Shown: in pieces, positions 1 to 13,800 of the stretch | How the letters are laid out: every line of letters begins with the position of its first letter | Numbering within the stretch: position 1 is the first letter of the stretch | Assembly (NCBI GenBank): GCA_028583605.1 | Contig: CM053329.1 | Span: 2,170,001 to 2,234,000 of the forward strand | Reading direction: 5' to 3' | DNA from: Dastarcus helophoroides | Taxonomy: Eukaryota; Arthropoda; Insecta; Coleoptera; Bothrideridae | Length of the DNA: 64,000 nucleotides | Notes under the pieces: model-generated | Databases searched by the model: none | What the model saw: the letters and a program-made list of their open reading frames with translations, nothing else | Told to the model about the DNA's origin: nothing | Program-made: the position numbers and the translations under genes

Positions 1-370
1 TTTAGAAAAAGTAAAAATTTTCAAATGGTGAAAATTTAAAAAAAAATGTACTTAATTTTCAAAAACAAAACACCGAAAAGTTTAAATATTTTTGAAAATG
101 GAGTAATTTTTAAAAGAGTATACACAGATTTTTGAAAAGGTCAATACTTAAAGATAAAATAAAGTTGAAATTACAGGAAAACTGTCTAAATTTTGGAATA
201 CAATCGAAATTTGAAAAAAATCTAGTCTTTCAAAAAACGCAACATTATTCAAAAATTTTCATTGTCAAGTTTTCTGAGAAATCTAAAATTTTCGAAAAGT
301 TACATTTTGAAAATGTCGCAATTTTTAGTTGAAATTTTAAAAAGTTAAAATTTTGAAGAAATCGGCGTTT
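1..370. repeat. AT-rich degenerate quasi-repeat block
   Basis: No gene seen. The stretch is built from A/T tracts with recurrent words such as GAAAATTTT and AAATTTTGAA, the purine-rich orientation of the repeat class found throughout the window. The small ORF in it (132-332) has the low-complexity composition expected of this sequence and no recognisable domain. The stretch from about 370 to 890 also shows no gene. Confidence 0.5.
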
Positions 371-890
371 TGGATCAAACATAAAACGCTAAACATTGTC
401 GCAGCACCCTCATTAGTTTTGGCTACGAGCCGCCACTCGTTACGATGCCGAATCTATCATCAAAAACGATGGAATTTTGTATATAATCTGAATGTTGTTT
501 TTTGTTAATTAGATTTTAAGAAAACCCATCTTTGATAATTGCTTCAAACGCACTTACGTTAGAATCTGTTTTAAACAATCATAAAATTTAATATTACAAG
601 GTGCTTATTCCAATCAAATTGAAATCAGACTGAGAGCTACAAACGATCACCTAAAGAAATTTTAGCTTCAAATTTTAATAAAAAGGAATACATTCTAGGT
701 TAAGCTGTAAATCTCCGAAAAATATGAAAAATTAAATTTCTCGAAAAAGAAATGTTTCTTGAAGCATTTTTTGGCATTTCAATAATTTTCTAAACATTTT
801 CACTTTAAACTAATAATTTTTAACAAATAATAATTCATATTTTTTATTTCTCCAAAGAAATTTCTTATTTTTTCTTTAAATACTGTTGTA

Positions 891-1614
891 CAGGGTGTTT
901 ACGTGAAAACTATCCACCTATGAGCTTCTGCATTTCGGTTATTTTTCAGATAATTTAAAAAAGTGATTATTATGATTTTTTATGGACATTCTCGATATTA
1001 CTAAAAAAACAATTGAAGATCAGATGCAAGCTCAAAGTAACCTAACTTTATTTTTTTAAATTAGATACCCTATATATTTTTATATATTTTGATAGTGCTT
1101 TTCATGCCAGTTTTACTTATATATAATTTATATATCTTATATTCAAAATTTACCTAGATATTAACAAAAATATATTGCATAAAATCACTGAAATATCTGC
1201 TATAATAACATCAAAGAAAAGGTAAATTGATTTTATATTAAAAAACTGGAGTTTTTAAATGTATTTACAACATAATAACATATTGCAGCATCGCTGGTAT
1301 TATATCAGGAAATTTTTATGATTTAGTGCAATATCTTGTTTGTTAATAACTGGACAATTTTTGAGATTAAGATATATAAATTAAATAAGCATAAACAGCA
1401 CTATCGAAATACAAAAATATATACAGGGTGTTCAATTAAAAAAATAAAGTTCGGTTACTTCAATCTTGCATCTAAGGTTCAATTGTTTTATTAGTAAGGC
1501 ATCAAGAATGTTCATAAAAAATTATGATGAACATTTTATTCAACTATCTGATACGATGAAAAGTAACAGAGTTACAGAAGCAAAAATGTGTATAGTTTTC
1601 GTGTGGACACCCTG
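891..1614. mobile_element. TA-flanked MITE with long terminal inverted repeats
   Basis: The left end begins CAGGGTGTTTACGTGAAAAC and the right end is its inverted counterpart, ending GTGTGGACACCCTG. TA dinucleotides lie directly outside both ends (889-890 and 1615-1616). Inverted similarity continues about 200 bp inward on each side, with inner pairs around 1065-1110 and 1395-1440. No transposase is encoded. The TA duplication and CAGGGTG end are typical of non-autonomous Tc1/mariner-like MITEs in arthropods; that class assignment is inference. Confidence 0.75.
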
Positions 1615-2280
1615 TACATAAAATTAATAACGACATCTCAATTTTCATGTCAAAATTTCGACTTAGGATGTTGCATGTGTGTGAAAACTTAAAACTTAAT
1701 TTTTTTGGACTGTTTTTTACAATAATTTTATCTCCATATTTTTAGTTTAAATTTCAAATGTCGAATTATATGGAATCTAAAAATTAGTAATCTGAATTTT
1801 AAATTTTACGAAAGAAATTCACATAAACTCAAAACTCAAAAATCGACTCTCTTTATAAAAGTATTTGTTGAAAATATCAAGTTTAAAAATCAAAATGAAA
1901 TGTCGAGATAAAGACGTTACGTTGAAAAAAGATTTAACCTCTTCTAAAGATATAATATTCATTTTTTGCCTTGTTCGACTTTTCCATATCATTTTTGAAA
2001 TAATGTAAATTGTTTAAATGAATAAAATACTTTGAACAAATTATATTGTAGTATTTTTTTAAACAATTTTCTCCTCTCCCTTGTAATGAATTCAAAAATA
2101 AGAACGAAACATGTCTGATTAGATTCATTTTAGCATTATCGAGTCGAGTTTTGTAAATATTCAAGTTATTATTTAGATAAATAAAAATTGTTCACTTTGG
2201 GAAAAAAAAATTAACACACGACTATGAGATTTTAATAAATTTTGAAACGCCGTCTCATGACATCTGAGAAAAAATAGGTT
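1615..2280. other. AT-rich spacer, nothing recognised
   Basis: No coding exon, RNA gene or defined repeat boundary could be supported here. The small ORF at 1934-2164 (minus) is low in complexity and has no family resemblance. Confidence 0.4.
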
Positions 2281-3540
2281 TAGTGGAGTGTCTAGGGGTT
2301 TTGACCTAGGATTACAGGTACAGTGGATGAAATGTTTAGATAATAATATATGTACAAAAGTTTACCTATTAAAAAATTGTGATCTTTATTAAAAATAATA
2401 GTAATAATAATAAACTCGGTGTTTCAAAATAAGGTGCTCATACTTAAAAAGCATAATCCTCGAGTAATTTTAAGAAAAAGGTCTTGAAAATTAAGAAAAA
2501 ATTTAGCTTTTTCTTAAATACTACGAGGCCACTTAAAATATTTTTTTCAATTTTTGTAGATACTAACTAGGCATAAACACAATTTTTTTGCAGGAAAAGT
2601 ATTTGGTTTTCTTCCATCCGTGGCGTCCACGCTAATATGTCTTTTAGTATTCTTAACGAAAAAATGGTACGTCAATCCTTTTTTACAAATGAACTACTAA
2701 TTTCATAAACGACCTTCATTTCTTGGTAAAAATGCTCCCACAATTTTTTTGTCTGATGGACGGTTTTCGGTTAAAACAACTATTTAGCTTTAAAAACTAT
2801 GTTTACTTATTTTGTATTAAGGGTTTATTAATTATTAAAAATAGTTATAAAATCACGCCACTGTTTTGTTATTTAAAATAAATGTGGCTTTTGAAAAATA
2901 TTTATTTTTAGTAAACCCTTAATATAAAATAAGTAAACATAGTTTTTAAAGCTAAATACTTGTTTTAACCGAAAACAGTTCATCAGAGGAAAAAAATTCA
3001 AGGGAGCATTTTACCAAGAAATAAAGGTCATTTATGAAATTGGTACTTAATTTGTAAAAAAGGAGTGACGTACCATTTTTTTCGTTAAAAATACTCAAAG
3101 ACATATTAGCATGGATGCTACTGATGCAAGAACAGCAAATATTTTACCCGCAAAAAAATCGTGTTCAAGCCTAGTTAGTATCTACCAAACCTGAAAAAAA
3201 AATATTTTGAGTAGTTTCATATAATTTAGGGAAAAAATAATTTTTTTCTTAATTTTCAAGTCCCTGTAACTTAAAAATAGAGCGGTTCCCGACCTATGTT
3301 GATATAAACTTTTTTTCTTAAAATCGCTCGAGGACTATGCTCCTTAAGTGTGATCACCTTATTTTGCAACACCCAGTTTATTATTATTACTATTATTTTT
3401 AATGAAGATCACAAATTTTTAATAGGTAAACTTTTTACATATATTGTTAGCTAAACATTCCATATATTTTTATTTAATTTCACTCACTGTAACTGTAATC
3501 CTAGGTTTTTGAATTTTTAATGCTTCAGGCATTCCACTAG
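2281..3540. mobile_element. 1.26-kb foldback element with arms of about 560 bp
   Basis: The two halves are imperfect reverse complements. The left arm starts TAGTGGAGTGTC and the right arm ends CATTCCACTAG. Matching internal pairs include the CCTAGGATTACAG box (about 2305 versus 3500), the TAATAATAATAAAC tract (about 2405 versus 3385), GGTACGTCA (about 2667 versus 3070) and AAGTAAACATAG near the centre (about 2815 versus 2935). The spacer between arms is about 60 bp (about 2845-2905). No ORF is present. This is foldback-type or very long-TIR architecture, and it would form a large cruciform or, if transcribed, a long hairpin. Confidence 0.8.
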
Positions 3541-3770
3541 TTAGTAGTTTTTTACATAGAAAACGAAAAGCAAAAATTTAAATATAGAAGACCAAGAATT
3601 AGACTTACTTGGATAAAAAACCAAAATTAAAAAAAAATTAGTTAAGTTACATAAAAATATAACGAAAAATGTGTAAAATGGGTCGTAGCATTGGACATTG
3701 AGTTTCATTCTCATTTAAACTCATCAGCAACGCATAACGTGGAATAAATAATAAATAAAGGAGGAAAAAG
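3541..3770. repeat. Dispersed repeat, inverted copy of 18720-18960
   Basis: The segment containing GTCGTAGCATTGGACATTGA and CTCATTTAAACTCATCAGCA matches, in reverse complement and with scattered substitutions, the segment near 18810-18900. Both copies adjoin a LINE 3' end (3861-3960 here, 18480 there), so the pair probably belongs to one composite or to sequences that travel together. Class not identified. Confidence 0.55.
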
Positions 3771-3860
3771 AGATTATAAAACTTAATTGATGAACTATTT
3801 AAACATTATTTAGTCATAAACTAGAACGAAACAGAATTTTCCCCCATAATTATAACTTAT

Positions 3861-3960
3861 CGTCATCTATCTTTATTTCAGCGTTCTACTCGCAGGGCTC
3901 CAAAGGCGTAAATATGGTTGCCCTTTGCGAGGGAATTGAACTTTAAAAAACTAAATAGAC
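3861..3960 (+). mobile_element. LINE 3'-end fragment (same family as 15216-18480)
   Basis: The word CATCTATCTTTATTTCAGCG, followed by TTGCCCTTTGCGAGGGAATT and an A-rich tail, closely matches the last coding and 3'-terminal sequence of the LINE ending near 18480. This looks like a dead-on-arrival 5'-truncated insertion of that LINE. From 3961 to 4892 nothing else is recognised. Confidence 0.6.
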
Positions 3961-4882
3961 GTTTGATGAGGAGCATTGGAAAACTGGCGGTCATAATTAT
4001 TTAATTATGGAAAGCTAAATCTATCAGTTGTCTTTTTTAAATTTTTTATTTTCTGTCCAACCATATAAATTTTGCATAACTTTGAGTTAAAAAAAATTGA
4101 GAAGAGTACTTCTTCATCCGATGATTTTTTGTGTATGGTATTATTAATATAATTGTTTGTTTTACGTTTTCAGCTGCAGCATTCAACCCTTCCAATACTG
4201 AAAATATGACGCAGATGATGCGATTATGGTACATTCGCTCTGATGTTCCCTATAGATTCTGTCACGATTTTCGCTGAGAACTTTTACTCATGAATCAGCT
4301 GCGAATAATACACGTTAGTTTGGAGAAGACTTAAAAGGCGATATAACAATTGTTAGCATTGATTAGTCAACTACTATTACGAACATTGATACTAGTATTA
4401 AATTTTGAACCCCAATTAAATACTACCAAATCAACTATTTTACAAAGAAATGTTTTTCAACTTACAATAATTAGACCATAATATAGACTGAAAAAAATTT
4501 AATAAAACTAAACAAAAATTTTTCTTTTAAAATTCCTGATACATGTCGTTTGGTTTCATTCGTTTCAAATAATAGAAATATCTTGTGACCTCTCGTTGAA
4601 AAACTGTCCCATTTTGTAATGATATTGCTGTACAATCCATAATACAAAATTGAAAGCTATAATTCACAACAAGCGACATTTGTAACATTGGTTACATCGT
4701 ACATCTGCTTGTAAATATTCCACATTTAAAACCTCGTCTACGTAAAAATTTACTTTTATAAATGTCATATTCTTATTTGTTTTTTTTTCTTTTGATAATC
4801 ACAAACCTAGTGTAAAAAACTAGTGTAAAACTTTAAACGAAAATCAACCTGTTTCAGAAATTTTGTCAGAAAAATGTTCAGC

Positions 4883-4888
4883 TTTATT
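4883..4888 (-). terminator. Candidate AATAAA polyadenylation signal of the MYCBPAP-like gene
   Basis: AATAAA on the minus strand starts 4 nt after the TAA stop of the last MYCBPAP-like exon. If used, it gives an unusually short 3' UTR. Alternatively the exon is spliced at 4938 to an unseen exon further left. Confidence 0.4.
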
Positions 4889-4892
4889 GAAT

Positions 4893-7800
4893 TTATATAT
4901 AATATGACCCTAAACAAATCATGCTCGAAAAGCCTACCTTGTATTCTGGGAGCGTTTCTAACATTTCAGTAACTGCGTCTATTGCCTGACCGAGATAAAA
5001 ATGAACAAGGACATACATATTCTGTCTAGCATTAATTCCAGGAGTTAAATCATTATCGTCGTATTCTTCGTAACTTCGAATAGATGATTTACTTGGTGGT
5101 GTAATAGTTTTTGTCCTTATGAAAGGTTCTATATATGGATCAAATTCTTTGTAACCCATTCCCGGACTGAATGGTGTTATACCCTTGGTACTTTTTACTG
5201 GTTTGATATCTTTGGATCCAGATCCTTTGCTTGTTTTGTCCTTGGACGATTTGCCATGGTAAGCGCTATGGAGCCGTACAGGGTCATCTAGGGAAATATC
5301 ACGTAATCGTGCGGGTTTTGGGAAGGCTTTAATTTCTTCATCCTCAGCTCCTCTAACTCTTTTCAATCTACGTACATATAAATCGTCGAAATATTCAAAT
5401 ATTATTCGATCTGGCTGTATTTCATTTTCTTTTGTTGTATTACCATATTTCATATTAATGTCATCATGCATTCTTTGAAGGTCCCAGCTCATTGTGTTGA
5501 AATAAGAACAAAATATGGAATATGCGTAAAAATACTTCAGTCGATTTAAATTTGGAAATACGGAAGGTCTTTCCAATTTATTAAGAATATTGTTTAATTT
5601 ACTAGCGTAGGTACTTTTTAGTTCAAGTACTACCTCTTGAACTATGTTGGCAGTGCTTTTACTCTGAGTGGTAACGGTTTTTACTTTGATCTTACTAGCT
5701 CCTTTCTTTGGAGATCCTGGTTTGTCTCCTCCAGCAGAACCTTTTGTCTGGGGGCTTCCGTGCTCAGAAGGGTGTCTTATATTCCTTTTATGTTCAGTTT
5801 TCTCACTAACATATACTAGTATATCTTTCTCTCGCGCCATTTCCTTCAACTCTTTAATGGAGTAAGTCCATTTTAAAGGATGATGCGATTGCCTGATTTG
5901 ACAATAGAATTCATTTAATTCATTTATTATAGTCTCATTGTAAATGTACTTTGGTCTTCTCTCGATGTCCAAAATGTCAATATTGGCTCCCTCAAACATG
6001 TCTTTTTCTGTATATACTTGAGGTATTGGCTCTAATTTTCTATAACTGCACATTGTTTTAATTTCTTGAAATACCTGAAGGTGTTTAGTAGGTATCTAAT
6101 TGCACCGTTGTAAATTTTTACGTACCTCAGAAATAATTCTGTCTCTTATGGCAATGATGGTGTTTCGTTTTATTTGCTCAATCCTATTCTTCACGCCCTT
6201 GACGTATCCATTGCCCTGAAGAATAAATATTAAAGAATGATTCTCATTCCATAAGGAAGGGGAAGTGTATATTTCCCATCTTTCTACTTCGTAGCAAGTT
6301 TCGCTTGGTCTAAACCAAATTGGAAAATTAATTTCGGAATCGGGCAAAACTAATAACTCATTTTTATTGAAGAAAAAAGCCCTTTCTTTACATCCAGTAC
6401 CTGAAATATATAATTTTTTAATTATTGTTATTTATTAAATAAAACACTCGCTTCTACTTGTTAAAAGCAATTTAGAAGGCCATATGACTATCTCCGACAA
6501 AATTAGTCGGGAGGCGATAGTAGACAGATATGGGATAAAACTATAAACTATATTCACTCCTCAAATCATTGGAAATTTTTATTGCGAGGTGATAAACTGA
6601 GGGAAGTAAAAACCCAAACCGAGGCTAAGTGAATTTATCTATTTTACGCATGGTTCCATAATATCTAGGGAAGAATAGTAGCGGAAAAATACAGGATGCA
6701 GAAAGTTCACATTACGAGCAAGTGCGTTTGTTCCTTTCTAAAGGTAAAACATAAAACCTATGCGTAGCTGTGTCTGACTTGCAGCAGAATAACCTCAACA
6801 AATGCAATTGTATTACATTTATCTTACAATTAGTCTTTATTATATCAAACTTTTTTTGACGGACGAACATTCGAGTGCTGGAGTAAAGAAAAAGTAGAGA
6901 CATAGTTTCTGAAGAAAGTGAGAAACCTTATAAATATGTATACTTAACCACCTGCAAGACAAAGCAGAAGTCATCTTCCAAGAATACATAAAGAATACTG
7001 GGGTATAATTCCGTGCAATGCAATTCTATACCTTGCTTCTTACTCCCCTAGAATGAACATAAAGAACATTCACCTCATGGTGAGGTTAGGGTTGCCAGAT
7101 CTCTCATATTTTCCAGGTACTCCCATCATTTTAGTCAAAAAATGCTTTTGTTTTCCCGTATTTGAGAAAAAATCTTCTCTATTTTAAATGAGAAGTTAGT
7201 CGTCAATTTACGTAAGTAACGGTAATGTAGCCATTATTTTGAGATGAAATCCATTTTTTTTTTGGTCATCAACTGTTTCTAAATGACAAAATTTCTTTTT
7301 TAATAATCTCCAGTAAAATATTGCAAAACCCGGTTTTTAGATGCCAATATCCCGCCAATTCGGAAGTTACAGGTGTATCATGGGTCACTGCCATATGAGA
7401 AAACACCTCGACAAAATATCAAATTGGTTATACTAGATGATTGGGGAGCAATCGTTCACATTTAAAGGAAGTGTAGAACGCATAAAAGTAAATAAAACAA
7501 TCTAATAAGCATAGGGTCAAATATCAACAGTTACTAGATTGCAGGAATATGTATTTTTATTGCTCTTTTGCGAACAATTATTATTTGATACTTTATTTTG
7601 TACATATCGTGCATTAGATATTAGTAATTCTCATTATTATTTTCATTATTATTATTATTATTATTAGGTTATTACTATTATTATTATTATTATTACGTCG
7701 TCTAGCTTGATCTGCAGATTTAGAATTTTTACAAAATAATTTGATAGATTTACTAGACGATGCCCCATTAATTATACTAGTCAGTACATGTAGTTTAAGC

Positions 7801-10800
7801 ACGATGGTGCTCTTAATATAAAAAAAACTAAATAATTCATTGTATTAGAGAGTTTAAACTAATATACTGTACCTAGATCTTCAAACAATTTAAACTTCTT
7901 GAACTCTTTCCAATATATTCTAACAGCCGCAGTCCCTTCATTCTTGAATGTAATATATTGTGTGGCCAAAGGATCATGCTTCATGTCGTAGTCAAACAAA
8001 ATCCTCATCTTGGTTGTAGGTGATACCAGTGGAACTGTGTCGCCAAAACACATTCCGTTTATAACCATTTGTAACCTTGGCTTCGTAGGGGAATGCTTAG
8101 CCACTTCATATTCTACATCACCTTCCTGCAATTTATCATGTTGTGCTTCTTCATAAATTTTTTTCTTTTCCCCAATTATAACTAGTTTCTCAAATTCTGG
8201 TATGTGCGGTTTTATTCGTTCAAGATAATATGTTAAATGTTCTAGCTGTTCACGGCGATATTTTGAATTTTTCCATCTTGTGTAAATATCTCTGCAACAT
8301 AAAACAGTAAGAACGAATACAAAACACAAAACAGAGAACTACTAACAACAGAAATGTTTTATTCACGACTAATTTTTCTATGTAATCAATAAAGTGCATA
8401 TAAACAATTGGCCATTTTGAGTTAGATTTATTTCGCTTTATATTTTTTTTTCAAAAGTTATTTAAGTGCTACATCTACTTGATGTCAAAATTTTGAGTTT
8501 AAAATGTTGATTTATAATTTTTACTTAATTTGTTCTTACAGGATCTAAATAATTACTCGTGGCACCATATCTTATACGAAAATAATAATGATAATTAAAT
8601 TAGTTTGTTTAATGAATTTATTTTAGGTACATTTGATAAACATGCTCCTATTAGAGAAATTAAGGTGTCGAAATCTAAAGCGCTCACACCTAATTTAAAA
8701 CTATTTATGAGCCAAAGAAATTCGGCTTTGCAAAAATATAAAAGGACAAAATCTGAGCATGATTGGTTAGAATATAAACGCCTTAGAAATTTTACACTAT
8801 CTTTAACCCGTAATAAAAGAAAAAAATATCTTAATTCCGTTTGTAGAAAAAATAACTTACGTAGAACTTGGTCAACTCTCAAACAGTTGAATGTACGTCC
8901 GAAAAAATTGGCTACAACACCTGATTGCATATTGGATCCTGAAGACAATTCGAAATGTAACGAAAAAGTGAACTATTATAAGGCCAGTAATATTAATATA
9001 CATATGAGATTTTCTTTTGGATTATCATCAATTTCCAAAGTAAATAAGCTAATAAATAGTAGTAAAAAGAATGCTATTGGAGTTGATGGAATATCATCAT
9101 TTATGTTAAAATATTGTAGTTCTTTTATTGACCAATATATAACCCACATTATAAACTGTTGTATTGAAACCGGTTACATTCCCAACCTTTGGAAAATTGC
9201 TCTTCCTAAAAACTCTAATCCTACTTCATATTCTCATTGAAGAATTATTAGTATCTTACCTGCAGTTTCAAAAATTTTCGAGAAAGTACTCTATTCACAG
9301 ATTTATGAATATTTGAATAGCGATAATATATTACCCAGTTTTCAGAGTGGATTTCGCAAAGGATTTAATATATCAGTGGCGCTGGCCAAAGTTATTGATG
9401 ATATTATTCAGTCTTGTGATAAGGATAGGGATTGTGCTCTGGTGTTGCTTGACTTCTCCAAAGCGTTTGATACTATTAATCACGGGATAATATGTGCTAA
9501 ATTAAAATCTTATGGTTTGGACAATATTTCTCTAAATCTAATGCAGTCCTTTTTGGATCAACGGTCTCAAAAAATTGTTTGTAATGACAAATTTTCCTCT
9601 AAAATTATAATTTCTTCTGGTGTACCACAAGGATCAGTATTGGGACCTCTATTATTTTTGATTTACACCTCAGATATTCTTAAGTCTTTAAAGAATTGTA
9701 GGATTCAGGCATTTGCTGATGATACACAAGTATACCTCGATTTTCATTATAATGCAGCAGAAAAATATATTAATGACGATTTAAAGATTTTGAGTGAACT
9801 ATCTGCTGATCCTAATTTAAAACTTAATCCATCAAAATCTTTTTTAATGTTATTTGGTAATAAAAATCGTACTGCGCTTATCAAACAAATTTTTTTAATA
9901 AAAATAAATGGTGTTAATTTACCTGTAGTATATTCTACAAAAAATTTAGGTATCATATTAGATTTAGACTTTCGCTTCAGCAACCATGTAAACAATTGCC
10001 TCAAAAATCTTTTGTTTCATTAAAACTTTTGTACTCCAATCGCCACATTTTAAATATATCCTTAAAGAAAACTCCTTATGAGTCGCTTGTATTATCACAT
10101 TTCAATTACTGCGATTTCTTATATGGTTTTTGTTTAGATAGTGCCGATAAAAATCGTGTTCAAAAAGTCCAAAATAAATGCACAAAATTCATTTATAACC
10201 TCTGAAAATATGACCATGTTTCACATACATTTCGTGATCTTAAATGGTTAACAATGGAAAATCGCAGAATTCATCACCTTGGCAATACAGTTATGAAACT
10301 CTTAGTGGATGTTGATTCTTCTTTATTGTTAAGAGAAAAATTGTTACCTCGCCCTAATATACATAATCTAAATTTGCGATATAATGATTAGTTAAGATTT
10401 TATTATTATTATTAGATAAGTTAACAATGCCAGTCTATCGGACAATCATGTTCCGTCGTTGTTTTACATTCAATTCTGTAAAGCTCTATAATTCAGTTCC
10501 TAAAGAGTTACTAACCCTAAAACAATTTAAAATTAAATACAAGAGATACCTTCTCGAACACCAGAACCTGTAATTCAAAATTTATGCTTAAAATATTTAT
10601 TTTTATTTTTAAGTATACCTGTACAACATTACAATACATAGAATATAGTATAGTTAGGTTACAAATTTGCTTTTCTCTATTAAAAGATGTTATGCACAAG
10701 TGTATCTATGTTGTTAAATTTTCTCTCCAAGGATGGGTCATGGTTAAGTAGAATAGGTATTTAGCTAGACTATGCCATGGATTCATACCTGTGCCTTTTT

Positions 10801-13800
10801 CTCGATATTTTTCATTAATATACATTTTATTTTTTATTTAAATAAAATCGTGTATTATTAGTATTACTATTATTATTATTTATTTTAAACTTGAAAAATA
10901 TCCGCCTGTTGCTACATATTGTAACCACCTTTCCTTGCTCCAGTCTAGACCCTTTCTTCAAAATTCCGAGTTTAACTTCGAAAGTTTTTCCCCCTGTTTT
11001 TATAAAGTTCGAGTGTTTTTTGTGGAATCTCAACTTTTTATTTACTTTCTCCCAAATTATTGACTTATTTTAATTGTTTTGATTTAATTCCGAATTTGCA
11101 AAAAAAAAGTACCGAAAACCTAATAATTTTTTAATTGTAGATTTTTTTGAGACTTCCTCTTTTTCTCAAAATTCATGCTTTCAATTCATGATTTTTTCTT
11201 AAAAATTTGATTTGAAACTTCAAATTTTGGCTTTTTCTAGACATGTTCATTTCTTTTAAAGTGTTGTCCCGAAATGTCGGCTTTTTTATTGTTTTTTTGT
11301 CCAATTTTCTTCTCCACAGAATTAATTTCAAACTTACTTTTTTCTTAAAATTATTGCTTTAAACTCGAAATTTCGACACAGAGATTTTAATTTTAATACC
11401 AAAATATTTTTTTATTATCTTTATTTTTTTTTTAATTTTAAATTGAAACTTTAGATTCTGCTATATCGGGTGATCGCCCTGTTTTTTTCCTTATTTATAA
11501 AGATAACATTTTTAAACCTGCTACACTTGATGTACTTATGAAATGTCAAATTTTGACATGAAAATATTCCTACTGCTGCCACTTTTGCTAAAACTGATAC
11601 CAACTTAATATTTTTAATTTGAATACCCTGCAGAATACTACATTTTTGGAATCTACATAATATTTTTTTCTGAATATATTACACATAAAACAAGTGACTT
11701 TTAAAGGACTAAACGTTTTTTTGGTCCCATTTTATTTTTCCACCTAAAAGGTCATGACTCATCCTAATTAATTCTAAGCGACCTCATTAAGGCTGCAAAA
11801 ACTTAAATTAGGAAAACTTACGGGGAATCAATTTTTTTAATTTGTTTTCCACAGCTATCTTATGTTCTTATTGAATAAATCTTCAAATAAATTGAAACTG
11901 AATATTTTGAATTCCTTTGGCTGCAACTTCCGTTCATTAATTTTACAGCAAAAATAAAAATACGGTTAGATTCGCCATTAATTGTACTTTTTTCGGGATA
12001 CCATAGTACCATTATGGTGCCCTTTAAGAAAACGAAGTTATTGATATAAAAATCATTTTTGTTAACTTTATCACGTGATGAAAGAATGAAATACTTTTTT
12101 TCACGCGATTTGATTTATGTAGAGTTAAAGAATTAATTAGAATAAGTCATAGCCTTCTTAGTTGAAAAATAAAATGAAACCAAAAAAAAAGTCGATCCCT
12201 TAAAAAGCACTTATTTTAGGTGTATTATATTCAGAAAATTGTGCAGTTTCCAAAAATGTAATAATATACAGGAGGTCTTATTTAAAAATCAACAGTTGGT
12301 ATCAGTAGCAGTAAAAATGTCATTTTTATGTCGAAATTTGACATTTCATAAGTACATCAAATGTAACAAATTTAAAAATTTTATCTTTATAAATAAAGAA
12401 AAATTAGGGGATGTATCGTGATCCTGTTACACCTGATATATTCTTCGATTTTTTTTTTTAAATTTTGACTTTTTTCATAACTTTCATTTTCATCTTTGTA
12501 ACAAATTCGATTATAAACAAGTCCAAAAAAAATTTTATTTTAAAATAAAAGTTTCGATATTTTTCTAAGAATTTCAAGTTAAACACACTGCCAACTCATC
12601 GTTGGGTTACATTTTTTACGGCAACTACAAGTTATCTCCTAGGATGATTATTATTTTTATAGCCCTTTCTTGTTCTAAAATAAATGCTAAAATGTAGCTA
12701 CCTCAAAAATCATTTTTATTTATATTATCTTTAAAACATTAACATTCATTTTCAAGAATTTAGATAATATAAATATTACGTAAAAATTACTTTACATGAA
12801 TAGTTTTGAAACAATTTTCGACGCAATTCGTAGAACATTCTGCAATATCTTCACATTTATTTTCACTCACATTGGAGCAATGTTCAAACTTTTCAATAGT
12901 ATATTTGTTTTTACTTTTTAATGTTGTTTTATTTTTAATGTAAAAATAAAACAGTGTTAGTTTTACGATAATTGAAGCGAAATTGAACAAATTTGGTTTG
13001 TAAAACGACAAATTATATGTGGCAACAAATATGTTAATCTCAGACACTTCAAGTTTCTTTTTTTTCAAGTGTCGATTTTAAGCTCTACATTTCGAAATTT
13101 TCTGCAGATTTTGGTTTTTACAAAATTATAATTCTAATCTCATAATGTTGCCTTCTTACCCAAAATTTTGAGTACATTTGGTAATAGATTTTAAAATGTT
13201 TTTGTAAAATTCTTTGTCCCCATAACAAATTTAGGATGGTCAAAGTCCAGTAAACACGTAAGCAGGTGAACATTTAAGAAAGCTCCTGGGTAATGTCGGA
13301 ATCAATGCAACTATCCGAAAGCATTCATTCGTTCATGTAACATTTTCTCAGAAACACAAATTAAATTTTCTGTAGCAAATTTTAAGCTCTTCAACTTTTG
13401 TAGGCAACATGTTTTTGTTAAATTAACATTTTTTGATTATTAGCAAGAAAACAAAACGTTCCACCTTCAAATCAATATAGCGACCGTTTGTTACATGATG
13501 TTTGCGAAGAACTTTCTACACTTATTTGTTAAATCAAAGTGAATATATTTCTGTTATTCTACTTATTTTGTAACAAAAGTCTATTTTAGGATATCATTCT
13601 CTAAATCTAAACGTCGCGCAGCAGATAACAAAGATTTTACGGATTATTTTATAATTAAAAATCAGTGATAGCCTGACTTCTTCATGAGTATTTTATTTTG
13701 TAAATACTGACCTTATTCTAGGCAATATTCCCTTTTCTTCCAAAATTGCCTTGGGAATTCCAACTTGTAATATATCAGAAGGTATTTCAACTTTCTGCTC

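Noticed and set aside
7632..7696. Short regularly repeated units that could suggest an array
   Set aside because: Simple ATT microsatellite; no spacers, so not CRISPR-like.
9996..10205. Separate 69-codon gene following the LINE reverse transcriptase
   Set aside because: It continues the same LINE protein after a frameshift near 10000 and is part of the element.
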